A DNA stretch of 64,000 nt from Pseudomonas sp. TH31 (GTDB lineage Bacteria; Pseudomonadota; Gammaproteobacteria; Pseudomonadales; Pseudomonadaceae), in contig NZ_JAEKEZ010000029.1 of assembly GCF_016650815.1 (NCBI RefSeq), positions 682,001-746,000 of the forward strand. Reading direction: 5' to 3'. A model generated the notes under the pieces. That model saw only the letters and a program-made list of their open reading frames with translations. It did no database searches and had not been told where the DNA came from. The stretch's first letter is position 1. The number at the start of each line of letters is the position of its first letter. Positions 43,317 to 51,202 of this stretch are shown piece by piece. Both the position numbers and the translations under genes were made by a program.

Positions 43317-43874
43317 TCAAAGCAACAGCTCCGCTTGATCGTGTTTCAGCAAAGAGATGCGATCGAAAAGCTTGATTTTTTCATCTGCTTTTTGTTTAGC
43401 ATGATCCGACATAAACGCCAGAAGTTCTTCAAGCTGACTCACATTACCGACCACCCTAAAGGCTTTTTCTTTATTAACAAAAACGAGAGACTTTTTCTTT
43501 CGAGACAATAGTTCAATGACGTTACTCAGTGTCCCAGTACTTTTTGCATCCCATATCATCAAGCCGTAATCAGCGGCTTCGGCCATTACAACATCCTTCG
43601 CGGTGAAAAATGCTCGCGACCCTTTGGAGTGTTTGGTTTCCACTGTTCTAGCGGGCCATTCTCCAAGATTGTTTCGCGGGGTTACGCCACTGCAATAAAT
43701 GGTAGTTCTAGATCGAGCCAGGCTCAACAGATACTCTTGAATAGATGTATCGGCTCCACCTGCATCGCCAACCACGACCTCAAATTCCGAGTCGACAATA
43801 TTATTGATACGCTCTTTCACCTTCGGATCAAGGTGCTTGATATTAATAGAGCCCGCAATAAACACAGTTGTCAT
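43317..43874 (-). CDS. SLOG-like Rossmann-fold protein in an AT-rich accessory operon
   Basis: This 185-residue soluble protein is not a named family to me. It looks like a SLOG/LOG-type nucleotide-binding fold. The N-terminal strand and loop are TVFIAGS (3-9), then VVVGDAGGADTSIQEYL (33-49), a mid-strand ending IYCSG (59-63), and ADYGLMIWDAKSTGTLSNVI (101-120), where GT..N resembles ligand-loop motifs. The C-terminus is a Lys/Glu/Leu-rich helix (150-185). Base composition is visibly AT-richer than the flanks. It starts 5 bases after the phosphoribosyltransferase stop, so both are one operon. Confidence 0.75.
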   Translation of the reverse strand: MTTVFIAGSINIKHLDPKVKERINNIVDSEFEVVVGDAGGADTSIQEYLLSLARSRTTIYCSGVTPRNNLGEWPARTVETKHSKGSRAFFTAKDVVMAEAADYGLMIWDAKSTGTLSNVIELLSRKKKSLVFVNKEKAFRVVGNVSQLEELLAFMSDHAKQKADEKIKLFDRISLLKHDQAELLL

Positions 43875-43879
43875 TTAGC

Positions 43880-44473
43880 TCACTTCCAAGTTAATGCCGC
43901 GACGTAAATCTTTCCCACTTTTGGATATTTACGTAAAACAGCACAGGCGGCGTCCATTGACGCCCCACTGTCAAATAAATCATCAACAACCAAAACATTC
44001 CAACAGCCTGTATTGGTAATTTCATCATTCACACTGAAGCCAGTTCCAATAGCCGCAACCTTTTCAGCCTTGGTATGCAAATCTTTGAGCGATTGCCCTG
44101 TAGCAGCCTTTCGGAGTAAATCCGAGAAAACAGGCTTTCCTGTAATTCGCCCTAGCTCCACAGCAATCTCCGTAACTGGCTGTCGTGCCCGTACATTCGA
44201 GGCAGGCATAGGCACTACGAACCCCACGTTAGCAAGCTTAGGAAAAACATTTGTCGCTACAGCTCGAGCAAGAGCGCCCACTTGGCTCCAATCCTTCTGA
44301 TATTTGAGCTGGTAGGTTGCCTCTCCTATCTCGGTACGATGGTTATCGAAGCGTGGTTTTCCGTGCTCATCCTCCCCTAGAAAGGTACTACTTATCATGT
44401 GCTTGTCCAGCACCCATCCCTGGTCCCAAGGGCCGTCTATCTGCTTTAGGGATACTTTCAAGGCATTCTCCAT
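43880..44473 (-). CDS. ComF-like phosphoribosyltransferase in an AT-rich accessory operon
   Basis: This phosphoribosyltransferase-fold protein has the PRPP-binding loop VLVVDDLFDSGAS (about 160-172). PMPASNVRARQPVTEIAVELG (88-108) parallels the ComF PxPxxxxRxRxRGFNQ region. I chose ATG 44473 (197 residues, AGG 6 bases upstream). Further in-frame starts at ATG 44560 or TTG 44575 would add up to 34 residues. Its residues 1-60, reading VSLKQIDGPWDQGWVLDKHMI, are unlike ComF and may bind a partner. It is cotranscribed with the SLOG-like gene. No zinc cysteines. Substrate unknown. Confidence 0.78.
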   Translation of the reverse strand: MENALKVSLKQIDGPWDQGWVLDKHMISSTFLGEDEHGKPRFDNHRTEIGEATYQLKYQKDWSQVGALARAVATNVFPKLANVGFVVPMPASNVRARQPVTEIAVELGRITGKPVFSDLLRKAATGQSLKDLHTKAEKVAAIGTGFSVNDEITNTGCWNVLVVDDLFDSGASMDAACAVLRKYPKVGKIYVAALTWK

Positions 44474-44935
44474 TTTAAGCCTGTCCGTTAAGCACCGAAT
44501 TTCCTTGGCGCTCTTTGACCATAGGCAATGTAAAACAGAGATGCCAGTCGACCGCCGCATGTCGCTTTCGCTCAAGCAAAAACCGCAATTTCCTACAGAT
44601 TGAACCTTCCAATAAAAAAGCCAATTCCTACAACACGTGACTCCAGAGTAGACTTGCCGCCGCGAGCGCCTGAACGATAAGCTTTACCTCGTCGCTGCTA
44701 ATTCAGCGACCCGGGGTCGAAGCCGGAAAACTGTCAAAACGGTGCTTGCATGCCCTCCATTGAACTGCGGCTTGTTTACAACTTCAGTTCTGCTTTATGG
44801 CGGGCCGTGTGGCGCGGGCCTTCCGGCTTTGCCGTTTTGACAGGAAGTATCCCGACTTCGAACGCCACTCGGTCCGCCACCCAACCTGTCGAAGGGTTGG
44901 TGACGACTTCCCCAAACAAAACGGAAGTTACCCTC
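44474..44935. other. Spacer between the accessory operon and the Bro-N gene
   Basis: 462 bases. The left part (to about 44640) is AT-rich and should hold the promoter of the minus-strand operon; part may encode an N-terminal extension of the phosphoribosyltransferase. The right part (44691-44900) is densely structured (see the leader entry). An open frame from 44750 runs into Bro-N but probably is not translated. Confidence 0.5.
44691..44900 (+). promoter_or_regulatory. Structured leader or small RNA upstream of Bro-N
   Basis: Perfect 7-bp hairpin GTCGCTG/CAGCGAC at 44691-44710. Two interleaved long-range inverted repeats follow: AAGCCGGAA (44720-44728) with TTCCGGCTT (44821-44829), and CTGTCAAAACGG (44731-44742) with CCGTTTTGACAG (44832-44843). 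Their order A-B-A'-B' allows either a pseudoknot or two alternative folds. A hairpin CCAACC/GGTTGG at 44881-44900 ends 35 bases before the Bro-N ATG. Function inferred. Confidence 0.55.
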
Positions 44936-45436
44936 ATGCCTAAGCACGCTCAAAATTCGCCTTACTTCACCCCCACAGTATTCACCCGCCACAACCGCTT
45001 CCTCCACGCGCTCATGCAGGACAACCAGGCCTGGTTCTGTGTCCAGGATCTCGGTCGCTTGATGGGTCGCCCAATGGACGAACGCCTCACCCTGAAACTC
45101 GATCCCGACCAGCGCCGAAATGTCTGGCTGCTGAAAAGCGGTAACACCGTCGAATCACTGATGGTCAGCGAATCAGGGATATACGCCCTCCTGATTTACC
45201 ATTTCATCCCGGAAAACCGAAACCTGCGCCAGTGGCTGAGCAACGAAGTCATCCCGATGCTGCGTGAGTCGAACGCGGCATCTGTGGATAACATTCCAAG
45301 CCTGACTTCGTTGCGCTGGGCCGGCATCTCGGTGCCGCTGCTGCACTGGCAGCATCAGGCCTGGATCAAGTGGCGGGACATGCCTGAGCTGATGCAGGCA
45401 CAACGCCCGTTCAAGATCATGGGCACCTGCAGTTGA
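44936..45436 (+). CDS. Bro-N (phage antirepressor-type) domain protein
   Basis: This 166-residue protein begins MPKHAQNSPYFTPTVFTRHN from ATG 44936 (GGAAG about 9 bases upstream). The Bro-N domain runs over about residues 12-110, with WFCVQDLGRLMGRPMDER, VSESGIYALLIYHFIPENRNLRQWLSNEVIPMLR. The C-terminal 50 residues are short and lack a known antirepressor C-terminal domain. Bro-N proteins bind DNA in phages. No other phage genes are near, so this is a lone relic or a domesticated regulator. Confidence 0.85.
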   Translation: MPKHAQNSPYFTPTVFTRHNRFLHALMQDNQAWFCVQDLGRLMGRPMDERLTLKLDPDQRRNVWLLKSGNTVESLMVSESGIYALLIYHFIPENRNLRQWLSNEVIPMLRESNAASVDNIPSLTSLRWAGISVPLLHWQHQAWIKWRDMPELMQAQRPFKIMGTCS

Positions 45437-45454
45437 AGGTTGAGTGAGTCAGTG

Positions 45455-45488
45455 AAAAGGGGCAGACCTAACGGTCCGCCCCTTTTGT
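45455..45488 (+). terminator. Intrinsic terminator after Bro-N
   Basis: AAAAGGGGC.. paired with ..GCCCCTTTT, followed by GTTAG, 18 bases after the Bro-N stop. Confidence 0.8.
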
Positions 45489-45507
45489 TAGTCGCAAAAC
45501 ACTCTTT

Positions 45508-45639
45508 GTAGCAGCTGGCAGAGCCTGCATTCGGCTGCGCAGCAGACGTGAAATCGGCGTTTGCGGTGCTTCAGGAAGACCTCGAACTCAGGTTTTACGA
45601 CTGCTGCGCAGCCGAACGCAGGCTTCGCCAGCTGCTACA
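45508..45639. repeat. Long inverted repeat (REPIN), close relative of the one at 58675-58806
   Basis: Arms of about 40 bases start GTAGCAGCTGGC and end GCCAGCTGCTAC, around a 50-base spacer. The copy near dsbC shares both arms and much of the spacer (GTGAAATC, CGGTG.TTCAG). Confidence 0.85.
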
Positions 45640-45706
45640 GACCTATTTCTGCTGCTCTGCAGGATTCGGTCGCAACACCGCGTCACGGCCAAATCCATCC
45701 CCCACC

Positions 45707-45892
45707 TCAAAACCGCGAAACACTGCGCATCGCATCCACCAGAAACTGCATCGCAATCCGGTCGTTCTCCGACAACTCCCGATACCGCTCCACCAACTTC
45801 ATTTCCTCCTGATTGAGCCGACGCCTGCGCCGCCCGCACCACAGGTACTGGAAGAGTCCTAACAGTTCGATGATGCCTTGTACTTTCGACAT
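45707..45892 (-). CDS. Small basic hypothetical protein
   Basis: This is a 61-residue protein starting MSKVQGIIELLGLFQYLWCG at 45892, with AAGGA 8 bases upstream. An N-terminal hydrophobic helix (residues 5-18) precedes the basic patch RRRRR (21-25), then a charged helix (LNQEEMKLVERYRELSENDR). This could sit at the inner face of the membrane. The frame is open further upstream to 45982 without a good start. Function unknown. Confidence 0.55.
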   Translation of the reverse strand: MSKVQGIIELLGLFQYLWCGRRRRRLNQEEMKLVERYRELSENDRIAMQFLVDAMRSVSRF

Positions 45893-46304
45893 GGACGATG
45901 TCCTTCTATACGTCAAAGAAAACTCCAGAAAACCGCATCGCCCTGCTACTTTCAGCAGTCGCTTTTTGCCTGCTGAACCCACCGGCCTGAAGGGCCGAAA
46001 CCGGTCATATCCATAGAATAGGAACTTAATCGGCGCTGAAAAACTATTTTTTGAGTAATTAGTCTAAAAAAGCAGAAATACCCTATAAATCAGAAAGTAC
46101 TGTGGGAAATGCTAACCGACACCTCTTGTTGCATTGCCGCAACATCGTTGTGCTATCAATCATTTTTTCTCTGCAACCGAACGGTTTAAGCTATTTGGCA
46201 TCTGTTTAATGTCCGTTGCGTTTGGCCGAAGGCATGTCCGAACCTCCATTTTTGATCCAGCAGTGCCAGGAACGGCGCGGGATTGTTCACGACAGGTTGT
46301 ACTT
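45893..46304. other. AT-rich upstream region of opgD
   Basis: 412 bases without a convincing gene. The stretch 46020-46100 (GAAAAACTATTTTTTGAG, CTATAAATCAG) is markedly AT-rich for this genome and is the probable opgD promoter region. An open frame reads into opgD from 46134, but its first 57 codons do not resemble the family. Confidence 0.5.
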
Positions 46305-47930
46305 ATGCACCGCAGGAATTTGCTCAAAGCATCCATGGCCATCGCTGCCTACACCGGTCTGTCGGCCACCGGCCTTCTGGCCGCACGCGCCTGGGCCGGG
46401 AATGGCGCGGCGGATGGCGACGCGCAGGCGTTCGACTTCGAAGCGCTGAAGATCCAGGCCAAGCAGCTCGCCACCCGTCGCTATCAGGACACCAAGCAGG
46501 TGCTGCCGCCGACCTTGGCGACCATGACGCCGCAGAACTTCAACGCGATTCAGTACGACGGCAAGCACTCGCTGTGGAATGAGTTGAACGGTCAGCTGGA
46601 TGTGCAGTTTTTCCATGTCGGCATGGGTTTCAAGCAACCCGTGCGCATGTACAGCGTTGATCCCAAGACGCGACAGGCGCGGGAAGTGCATTTCCGTCCT
46701 TCGCTGTTCAACTATGAAAAAACCACGGTCGACACCAAGCAGCTCACGGGCGACCTGGGCTTTTCCGGGTTCAAGTTGTTCAAGGCGCCCGAGCTGGACA
46801 GGCACGACGTGCTGTCCTTCCTTGGCGCGAGCTACTTCCGTGCGGTAGATGCTTCTGGCCAATATGGCCTGTCGGCCCGCGGCCTGGCTATCGATACCTA
46901 CGCGAAGAAGCGTGAGGAATTCCCGGACTTCACCAAGTTCTGGTTCGAGACGCCGGACAAGGACAGCACCCGCTTCGTGGTCTATGCCCTGCTCGATTCG
47001 CCGAGCGCCACCGGTGCCTACCGTTTCGACATCGATTGCCAGGCCAGTCAGGTGGTCATGGCCATCGACGCGCACATCAATGCACGTACCGCCATCGAAC
47101 AGCTGGGTATCGCGCCGATGACCAGCATGTTCAGCTGCGGCACCCACGAGCGGCGTATGTGCGACACCATTCACCCGCAAATCCATGACTCTGATCGCCT
47201 GGCCATGTGGCGCGGTAACGGCGAGTGGATCTGCCGTCCACTGAACAACCCGGCGACCTTGCAGTTCAACGCCTTCGCCGACACCGACCCGAAAGGTTTC
47301 GGCCTGGTGCAGACCGATCACGAGTTCGCCAGTTATCAGGACACCGTCGACTGGTACAGCAAGCGCCCGAGCCTGTGGGTAGAACCTACAACCGCGTGGG
47401 GCGAAGGCTCTATCGATCTGCTGGAAATTCCTACGACCGGCGAGACCCTGGATAACATCGTTGCGTTCTGGACGCCGAAAAAACCGGTGGCCGCCGGTGA
47501 CTCGTTGAATTACGGCTACAAGCTCTACTGGAGCGCCCTGCCGCCGGTCGGCACACCGCTGGCGCGGGTCAATGCGACCCGCTCGGGCATGGGCGGCTTC
47601 GTTGAAGGCTGGGCGCCGGGCGAGCACTACCCTGAGGTCTGGGCTCGCCGGTTCGCCGTGGACTTCACTGGCGGCGGTCTGGACCGCTTGCCGGAGGGTG
47701 CAGCGATCGAGCCGGTGGTCACTTGCTCGAATGGCGAGGTGAAGGACTTCAACGTGCTGGTGCTCGATGACATCAAGGGTTACCGGATTACGTTTGACTG
47801 GTACCCGACCAATGACAGCGTCGCACCGGTGGAACTGCGGTTGTTTATTCGCACCCATGACCGGACGTTGAGTGAGACCTGGTTGTACCAGTATTTCCCG
47901 CCGGCGCCGGACAAGCGTAAGTACACCTGA
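46305..47930 (+). CDS. opgD: Periplasmic glucan biosynthesis protein OpgD (MdoD)
   Basis: This 541-residue periplasmic protein modifies osmoregulated periplasmic glucans. Translation should start at ATG 46305, since MHRRNLLKASMAIAAYTGLS is a twin-arginine signal (Arg3-Arg4) and cleavage falls near ARAWAGN. OpgD/OpgG-type motifs are YDGKHSLWNE, FRPSLFNYEK, SMFSCGTHERR and IHDSDRLAMWRGNGEWICRPLNNP. The length is typical for OpgD. It is a single-gene unit with a terminator after it. Confidence 0.93.
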   Translation: MHRRNLLKASMAIAAYTGLSATGLLAARAWAGNGAADGDAQAFDFEALKIQAKQLATRRYQDTKQVLPPTLATMTPQNFNAIQYDGKHSLWNELNGQLDVQFFHVGMGFKQPVRMYSVDPKTRQAREVHFRPSLFNYEKTTVDTKQLTGDLGFSGFKLFKAPELDRHDVLSFLGASYFRAVDASGQYGLSARGLAIDTYAKKREEFPDFTKFWFETPDKDSTRFVVYALLDSPSATGAYRFDIDCQASQVVMAIDAHINARTAIEQLGIAPMTSMFSCGTHERRMCDTIHPQIHDSDRLAMWRGNGEWICRPLNNPATLQFNAFADTDPKGFGLVQTDHEFASYQDTVDWYSKRPSLWVEPTTAWGEGSIDLLEIPTTGETLDNIVAFWTPKKPVAAGDSLNYGYKLYWSALPPVGTPLARVNATRSGMGGFVEGWAPGEHYPEVWARRFAVDFTGGGLDRLPEGAAIEPVVTCSNGEVKDFNVLVLDDIKGYRITFDWYPTNDSVAPVELRLFIRTHDRTLSETWLYQYFPPAPDKRKYT

Positions 47931-47942
47931 CATAGCAAAATC

Positions 47943-48019
47943 AAAAGATCGCAGCCTGCGGCAGCTCCTACAAAGAAATCGCATTTCTCTGTAGGAGCTG
48001 CCGCAGGCTGCGATCTTTT
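47943..48019. repeat. REPIN (inverted REP pair)
   Basis: AAAAGATCGCAGCCTGCGGC and a perfect inverted copy, with a short spacer GAAATCGCATTTC that itself pairs. Confidence 0.88.
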
Positions 48020-48024
48020 GACGT

Positions 48025-48064
48025 TAAAAAGCCCCGATCAACCTGATCGGGGCTTTTACGTTTT
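48025..48064. terminator. Terminator between opgD and the flavin oxidoreductase
   Basis: AAAAAGCCCCGATC.. paired with GATCGGGGCTTTT and a T-rich tail. Genes converge here, so it may act in both directions. Confidence 0.85.
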
Positions 48065-48075
48065 TAAGGCGTCAC

Positions 48076-49182
48076 TCAGTCACGCAAATCCGACTCATGA
48101 ATCGGCTGATCCCGATGGGTCGCCCGTTGATACTGCGCCGGCCAGACAGCCTTGCGCCCGCCCAGATCATCATCCGCGTGCAACGGCCAGTACGGATCGC
48201 GCAGCAGTTCACGGGCCAGGAAGATAATGTCGGCCTGACACGTCCGCAGAATATGCTCAGCCTGCGCCGGCTCGGTAATCATGCCTACCGTGCCGGTGGC
48301 AATGCCTGACTCCTTGCGCACGCGTTCGGCGAAGCGGGTTTGATAACCCGGCCCGATAGGAATTTCCGCGTTGGCCGCCGTACCGCCCGACGATACGTCG
48401 ATCAAGTCCACGCCCAAGTCCTTGAGGCGTCGCGCCAGCTCCACGGTTTCATCCGGATTCCAACCGTCTTCCACCCAATCGGTCGCCGACAACCGCACAA
48501 ATAGCGGCAATTCTTCAGGCCAGACCGCGCGCACCGCTTCGGTGACTTGCAACACCAGCCGGATGCGATTCTCGAACGAGCCGCCATATTGATCGCGCCG
48601 CTGATTACTCAGGGGCGACAGAAACTGATGCAGCAGATAACCGTGAGCGGCGTGGATTTCGACCACTTTGAAACCGGCGGTCAGTGCGCGTTTGGCCGCC
48701 TCGACGAACGCCTGAATGACTTCAGCGATCTGCCCTGCATCCAGTTGTTCAGGCGGTGTGTGTTGTGGGTCGAATGCAATCGGCGAAGGACCGACCGGAG
48801 TCCAGCCGCCGTCTTCGGGTTTAAGGCTGCCGTGCTGGCCAATCCACGGCCGATGAGTGCTGGCCTTGCGCCCGGCGTGGGCCAGTTGAATGCCAGCTAT
48901 AGCGCCTTGGGCCGCGATAAAACGGGTGATGCGTTGCAGCGGTTCGATCTGTTCGTCATTCCACAGGCCGAGGTCCTCGGCGGTGATGCGGCCATCGGCA
49001 GTCACCGCCGTGGCTTCAGTAAAAATCAGACCGGCCCCGCCAACCGCGCGGCTGCCGAGGTGGACCAGGTGCCAGTCATTGGCCAGGCCATCGACGCTGG
49101 AGTATTGGCACATCGGCGATACGGCAATGCGATTGAGCAGGGTCAATTGGCGAAGGGTATAGGGTTCAAGCAGCAGACTCAT
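48076..49182 (-). CDS. NADH:flavin oxidoreductase, old yellow enzyme family (XenA/YqjM-like)
   Basis: This 368-residue FMN enzyme reduces activated C=C bonds or nitro compounds with NAD(P)H. SPMCQYSS near the N-terminus has the Cys of the YqjM/XenA class that tunes FMN. The substrate-binding pair is in EIHAAHGYLLHQFLSP, and QYGGSFENRIR follows. IFLARELLRDPYWPL is at the C-terminal phosphate-binding site. The physiological substrate is not known. Confidence 0.92.
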   Translation of the reverse strand: MSLLLEPYTLRQLTLLNRIAVSPMCQYSSVDGLANDWHLVHLGSRAVGGAGLIFTEATAVTADGRITAEDLGLWNDEQIEPLQRITRFIAAQGAIAGIQLAHAGRKASTHRPWIGQHGSLKPEDGGWTPVGPSPIAFDPQHTPPEQLDAGQIAEVIQAFVEAAKRALTAGFKVVEIHAAHGYLLHQFLSPLSNQRRDQYGGSFENRIRLVLQVTEAVRAVWPEELPLFVRLSATDWVEDGWNPDETVELARRLKDLGVDLIDVSSGGTAANAEIPIGPGYQTRFAERVRKESGIATGTVGMITEPAQAEHILRTCQADIIFLARELLRDPYWPLHADDDLGGRKAVWPAQYQRATHRDQPIHESDLRD

Positions 49183-49357
49183 GGGGCACCTCTCGAATCA
49201 GTGGGCAGGCTCCAGGGTTCTGTTTGAAAAGTCGACGAGTGACAGGAAAAAGGTGCAGCACCCGCCCCCGCGGGCAAAAAATTCGACAAGACGTCACAAG
49301 GCCAATCAAGCAGTGCTTAGAGCCTAGTCGACAACGGGGGATCTCGGTGGGTTCAAG

Positions 49358-49421
49358 AAAAGATCGCAGCCTTCGGCGGTGCCCACAAGCGCGTAGGAGC
49401 TGCCGAAGGCTGCGATCTTTT
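49358..49421. repeat. REPIN next to the recJ stop
   Basis: AAAGATCGCAGCCTTCGGC and its inverted copy lie 5 bases from the recJ stop codon. Confidence 0.8.
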
Positions 49422-49426
49422 GATCT

Positions 49427-51136
49427 TTAACGCGGTTCGATGTGGGCAATCATCAACTGCACGGTCTCATTCCCGCGAAACTCGTTGAGGTCGAGCTTGT
49501 AGGCCAGTTCCACCCATTTGATGGTCGGATTCGGCCAAATGTCGCGATCAATCCCGAAAGCGATGCCATCCAGTTTCACCGAGCCACACTCACTTTTGAG
49601 CACCACTTTCAGATGACGCTCGCCAACCACCCGCTGCTCGACCAACTGAAACACCCCGTGAAACAGCGGCTCCGGGAAGTGCTGCCCCCAAGGTCCGGCG
49701 TGGCGCAGGGCGCGGGCCAGTTCCAGATGAAACTCTTCGACTGCCAGCGTGCCGTCGGACAGCAGGCGCCCGGTCAGGTCTTCTTCGCGCAATTGCCTGC
49801 GCACTTCAGCGTCAAAAGCTTCGGCAAACAGCGGAAAATTCGCTTCCGGCAACGTCAGGCCGGCCGCCATCGCGTGGCCGCCGTACTTGCTGATCAGGTT
49901 CGGATGCTGCGCTGCCACCACGCTCAAGGCGTCACGAATATGAAAGCCCTGAACCGAACGCCCGGAGCCCTTGAGCAAGCCATCACCCGCATCGGCAAAG
50001 GCAATCGTCGGACGGAAATAGCGCTCTTTCATACGCGAAGCGAGGATGCCGATGACGCCTTGGTGCCACTCGGGATCGAACAGGCACAAACCGAACGGCA
50101 TCGATTCCACCGGCAAATCCTTGAGCTGGGCCAGCGCCTCACGCTGCATGCCTTGCTCGATGGATTTGCGGTCCTGATTCATGCCGTCGAGCTGCGCCGC
50201 CATTTCTCGGGCAGCCGCAGCGTCTTCGGTGAGCAGGCATTCGATGCCCAGGCTCATGTCATCCAGGCGTCCCGCCGCATTCAGGCGTGGGCCGACGATA
50301 AAACCCAAGTCCGTTGAAGTGATGCGCGCAGGGTCACGCTTGGCGACTTCGAGGATCGCCTTGATCCCCGGCCGAGCGCGGCCGGCACGAATCCGCTCCA
50401 GACCTTGATGCACCAGGATCCGGTTGTTCGCATCCAGCGGCACCACGTCGGCAACGCTGCCCAGGGCCACCAGGTCCAGCAACTCGCCGATGTTCGGCTG
50501 TGGCGTGCTCTCGTACCAGCCCAAGTTGCGCAAGCGCGCGCGCAGGGCCATCAGCACGTAGAAAATCACCCCAACACCGGCCAGCGCCTTGCTCGCAAAC
50601 TCGCAACCGGGCTGGTTCGGGTTGACAATGGCATCGGCCAGCGGCAGTTCATCACCGGGCAAGTGGTGGTCGGTGACCAGCACTTTGAGCCCGGCCTTTT
50701 TCGCTGCCGCCACGCCTTCAACGCTGGAGATGCCGTTGTCCACGGTGATCAGCAGTTGCGGGGTACGGGTCAGCGCCACTTCAACGATTTCCGGGGTCAG
50801 GCCGTAGCCGTACTCGAAACGGTTCGGCACCAGATAATCGACGTGAGCCGCGCCCAACAGACGCAGGCCAAGCATGCCGACGGTACTGGCCGTGGCGCCA
50901 TCGGCATCGAAGTCGCCGACGATCAGGATCCGCTGGCGCTGCTCCAGCGCCGCCACCAGCAGATCCACCGCCGCATCGATGCCTTTGAGCTGCTGGAACG
51001 GAATCAGCCGCGCCAGGCTCTTGTCCAGTTCAGCTTCGGTCTGCACGCCACGCGCCGCGTACAGGCGGGTCAGCAGCGGCGGCAGATCACCGAGGAATGG
51101 CAGGGTGTCGGGCAACAGGCGAGGTTCGATGCGCAT
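49427..51136 (-). CDS. recJ: Single-strand-specific 5'-3' exonuclease RecJ
   Basis: This 569-residue DHH-family exonuclease acts in recombination and mismatch repair. The metal motifs are VGDFDADGATAS, LITVDNG and TDHHLPGDELP, with DHHA1 motif GGHAMAAGLTL and a C-terminal OB-fold. It is of normal length and follows yaeQ by 66 bases. Confidence 0.96.
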   Translation of the reverse strand: MRIEPRLLPDTLPFLGDLPPLLTRLYAARGVQTEAELDKSLARLIPFQQLKGIDAAVDLLVAALEQRQRILIVGDFDADGATASTVGMLGLRLLGAAHVDYLVPNRFEYGYGLTPEIVEVALTRTPQLLITVDNGISSVEGVAAAKKAGLKVLVTDHHLPGDELPLADAIVNPNQPGCEFASKALAGVGVIFYVLMALRARLRNLGWYESTPQPNIGELLDLVALGSVADVVPLDANNRILVHQGLERIRAGRARPGIKAILEVAKRDPARITSTDLGFIVGPRLNAAGRLDDMSLGIECLLTEDAAAAREMAAQLDGMNQDRKSIEQGMQREALAQLKDLPVESMPFGLCLFDPEWHQGVIGILASRMKERYFRPTIAFADAGDGLLKGSGRSVQGFHIRDALSVVAAQHPNLISKYGGHAMAAGLTLPEANFPLFAEAFDAEVRRQLREEDLTGRLLSDGTLAVEEFHLELARALRHAGPWGQHFPEPLFHGVFQLVEQRVVGERHLKVVLKSECGSVKLDGIAFGIDRDIWPNPTIKWVELAYKLDLNEFRGNETVQLMIAHIEPR

Positions 51137-51202
51137 GGGGTGACAGGTGCTTCTCTTGAATACGTAGGATAAAACCGGATAACGCGAACGGGCGGCGAAA
51201 AA

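Noticed and set aside
44750..44935. N-terminal extension of the Bro-N protein
   Set aside because: The extra 62 codons coincide with paired inverted repeats, have no good ribosome-binding site, and the ATG at 44936 does.
44936..45436. A prophage at the Bro-N gene
   Set aside because: No integrase, capsid, lysis or att-like direct repeats are visible in the surrounding 3 kb.
46287..47984. 565-residue open frame on the minus strand over opgD
   Set aside because: It is the antisense shadow of a gene with GC-rich third positions; no family motif, low-complexity composition, and opgD is clearly real.
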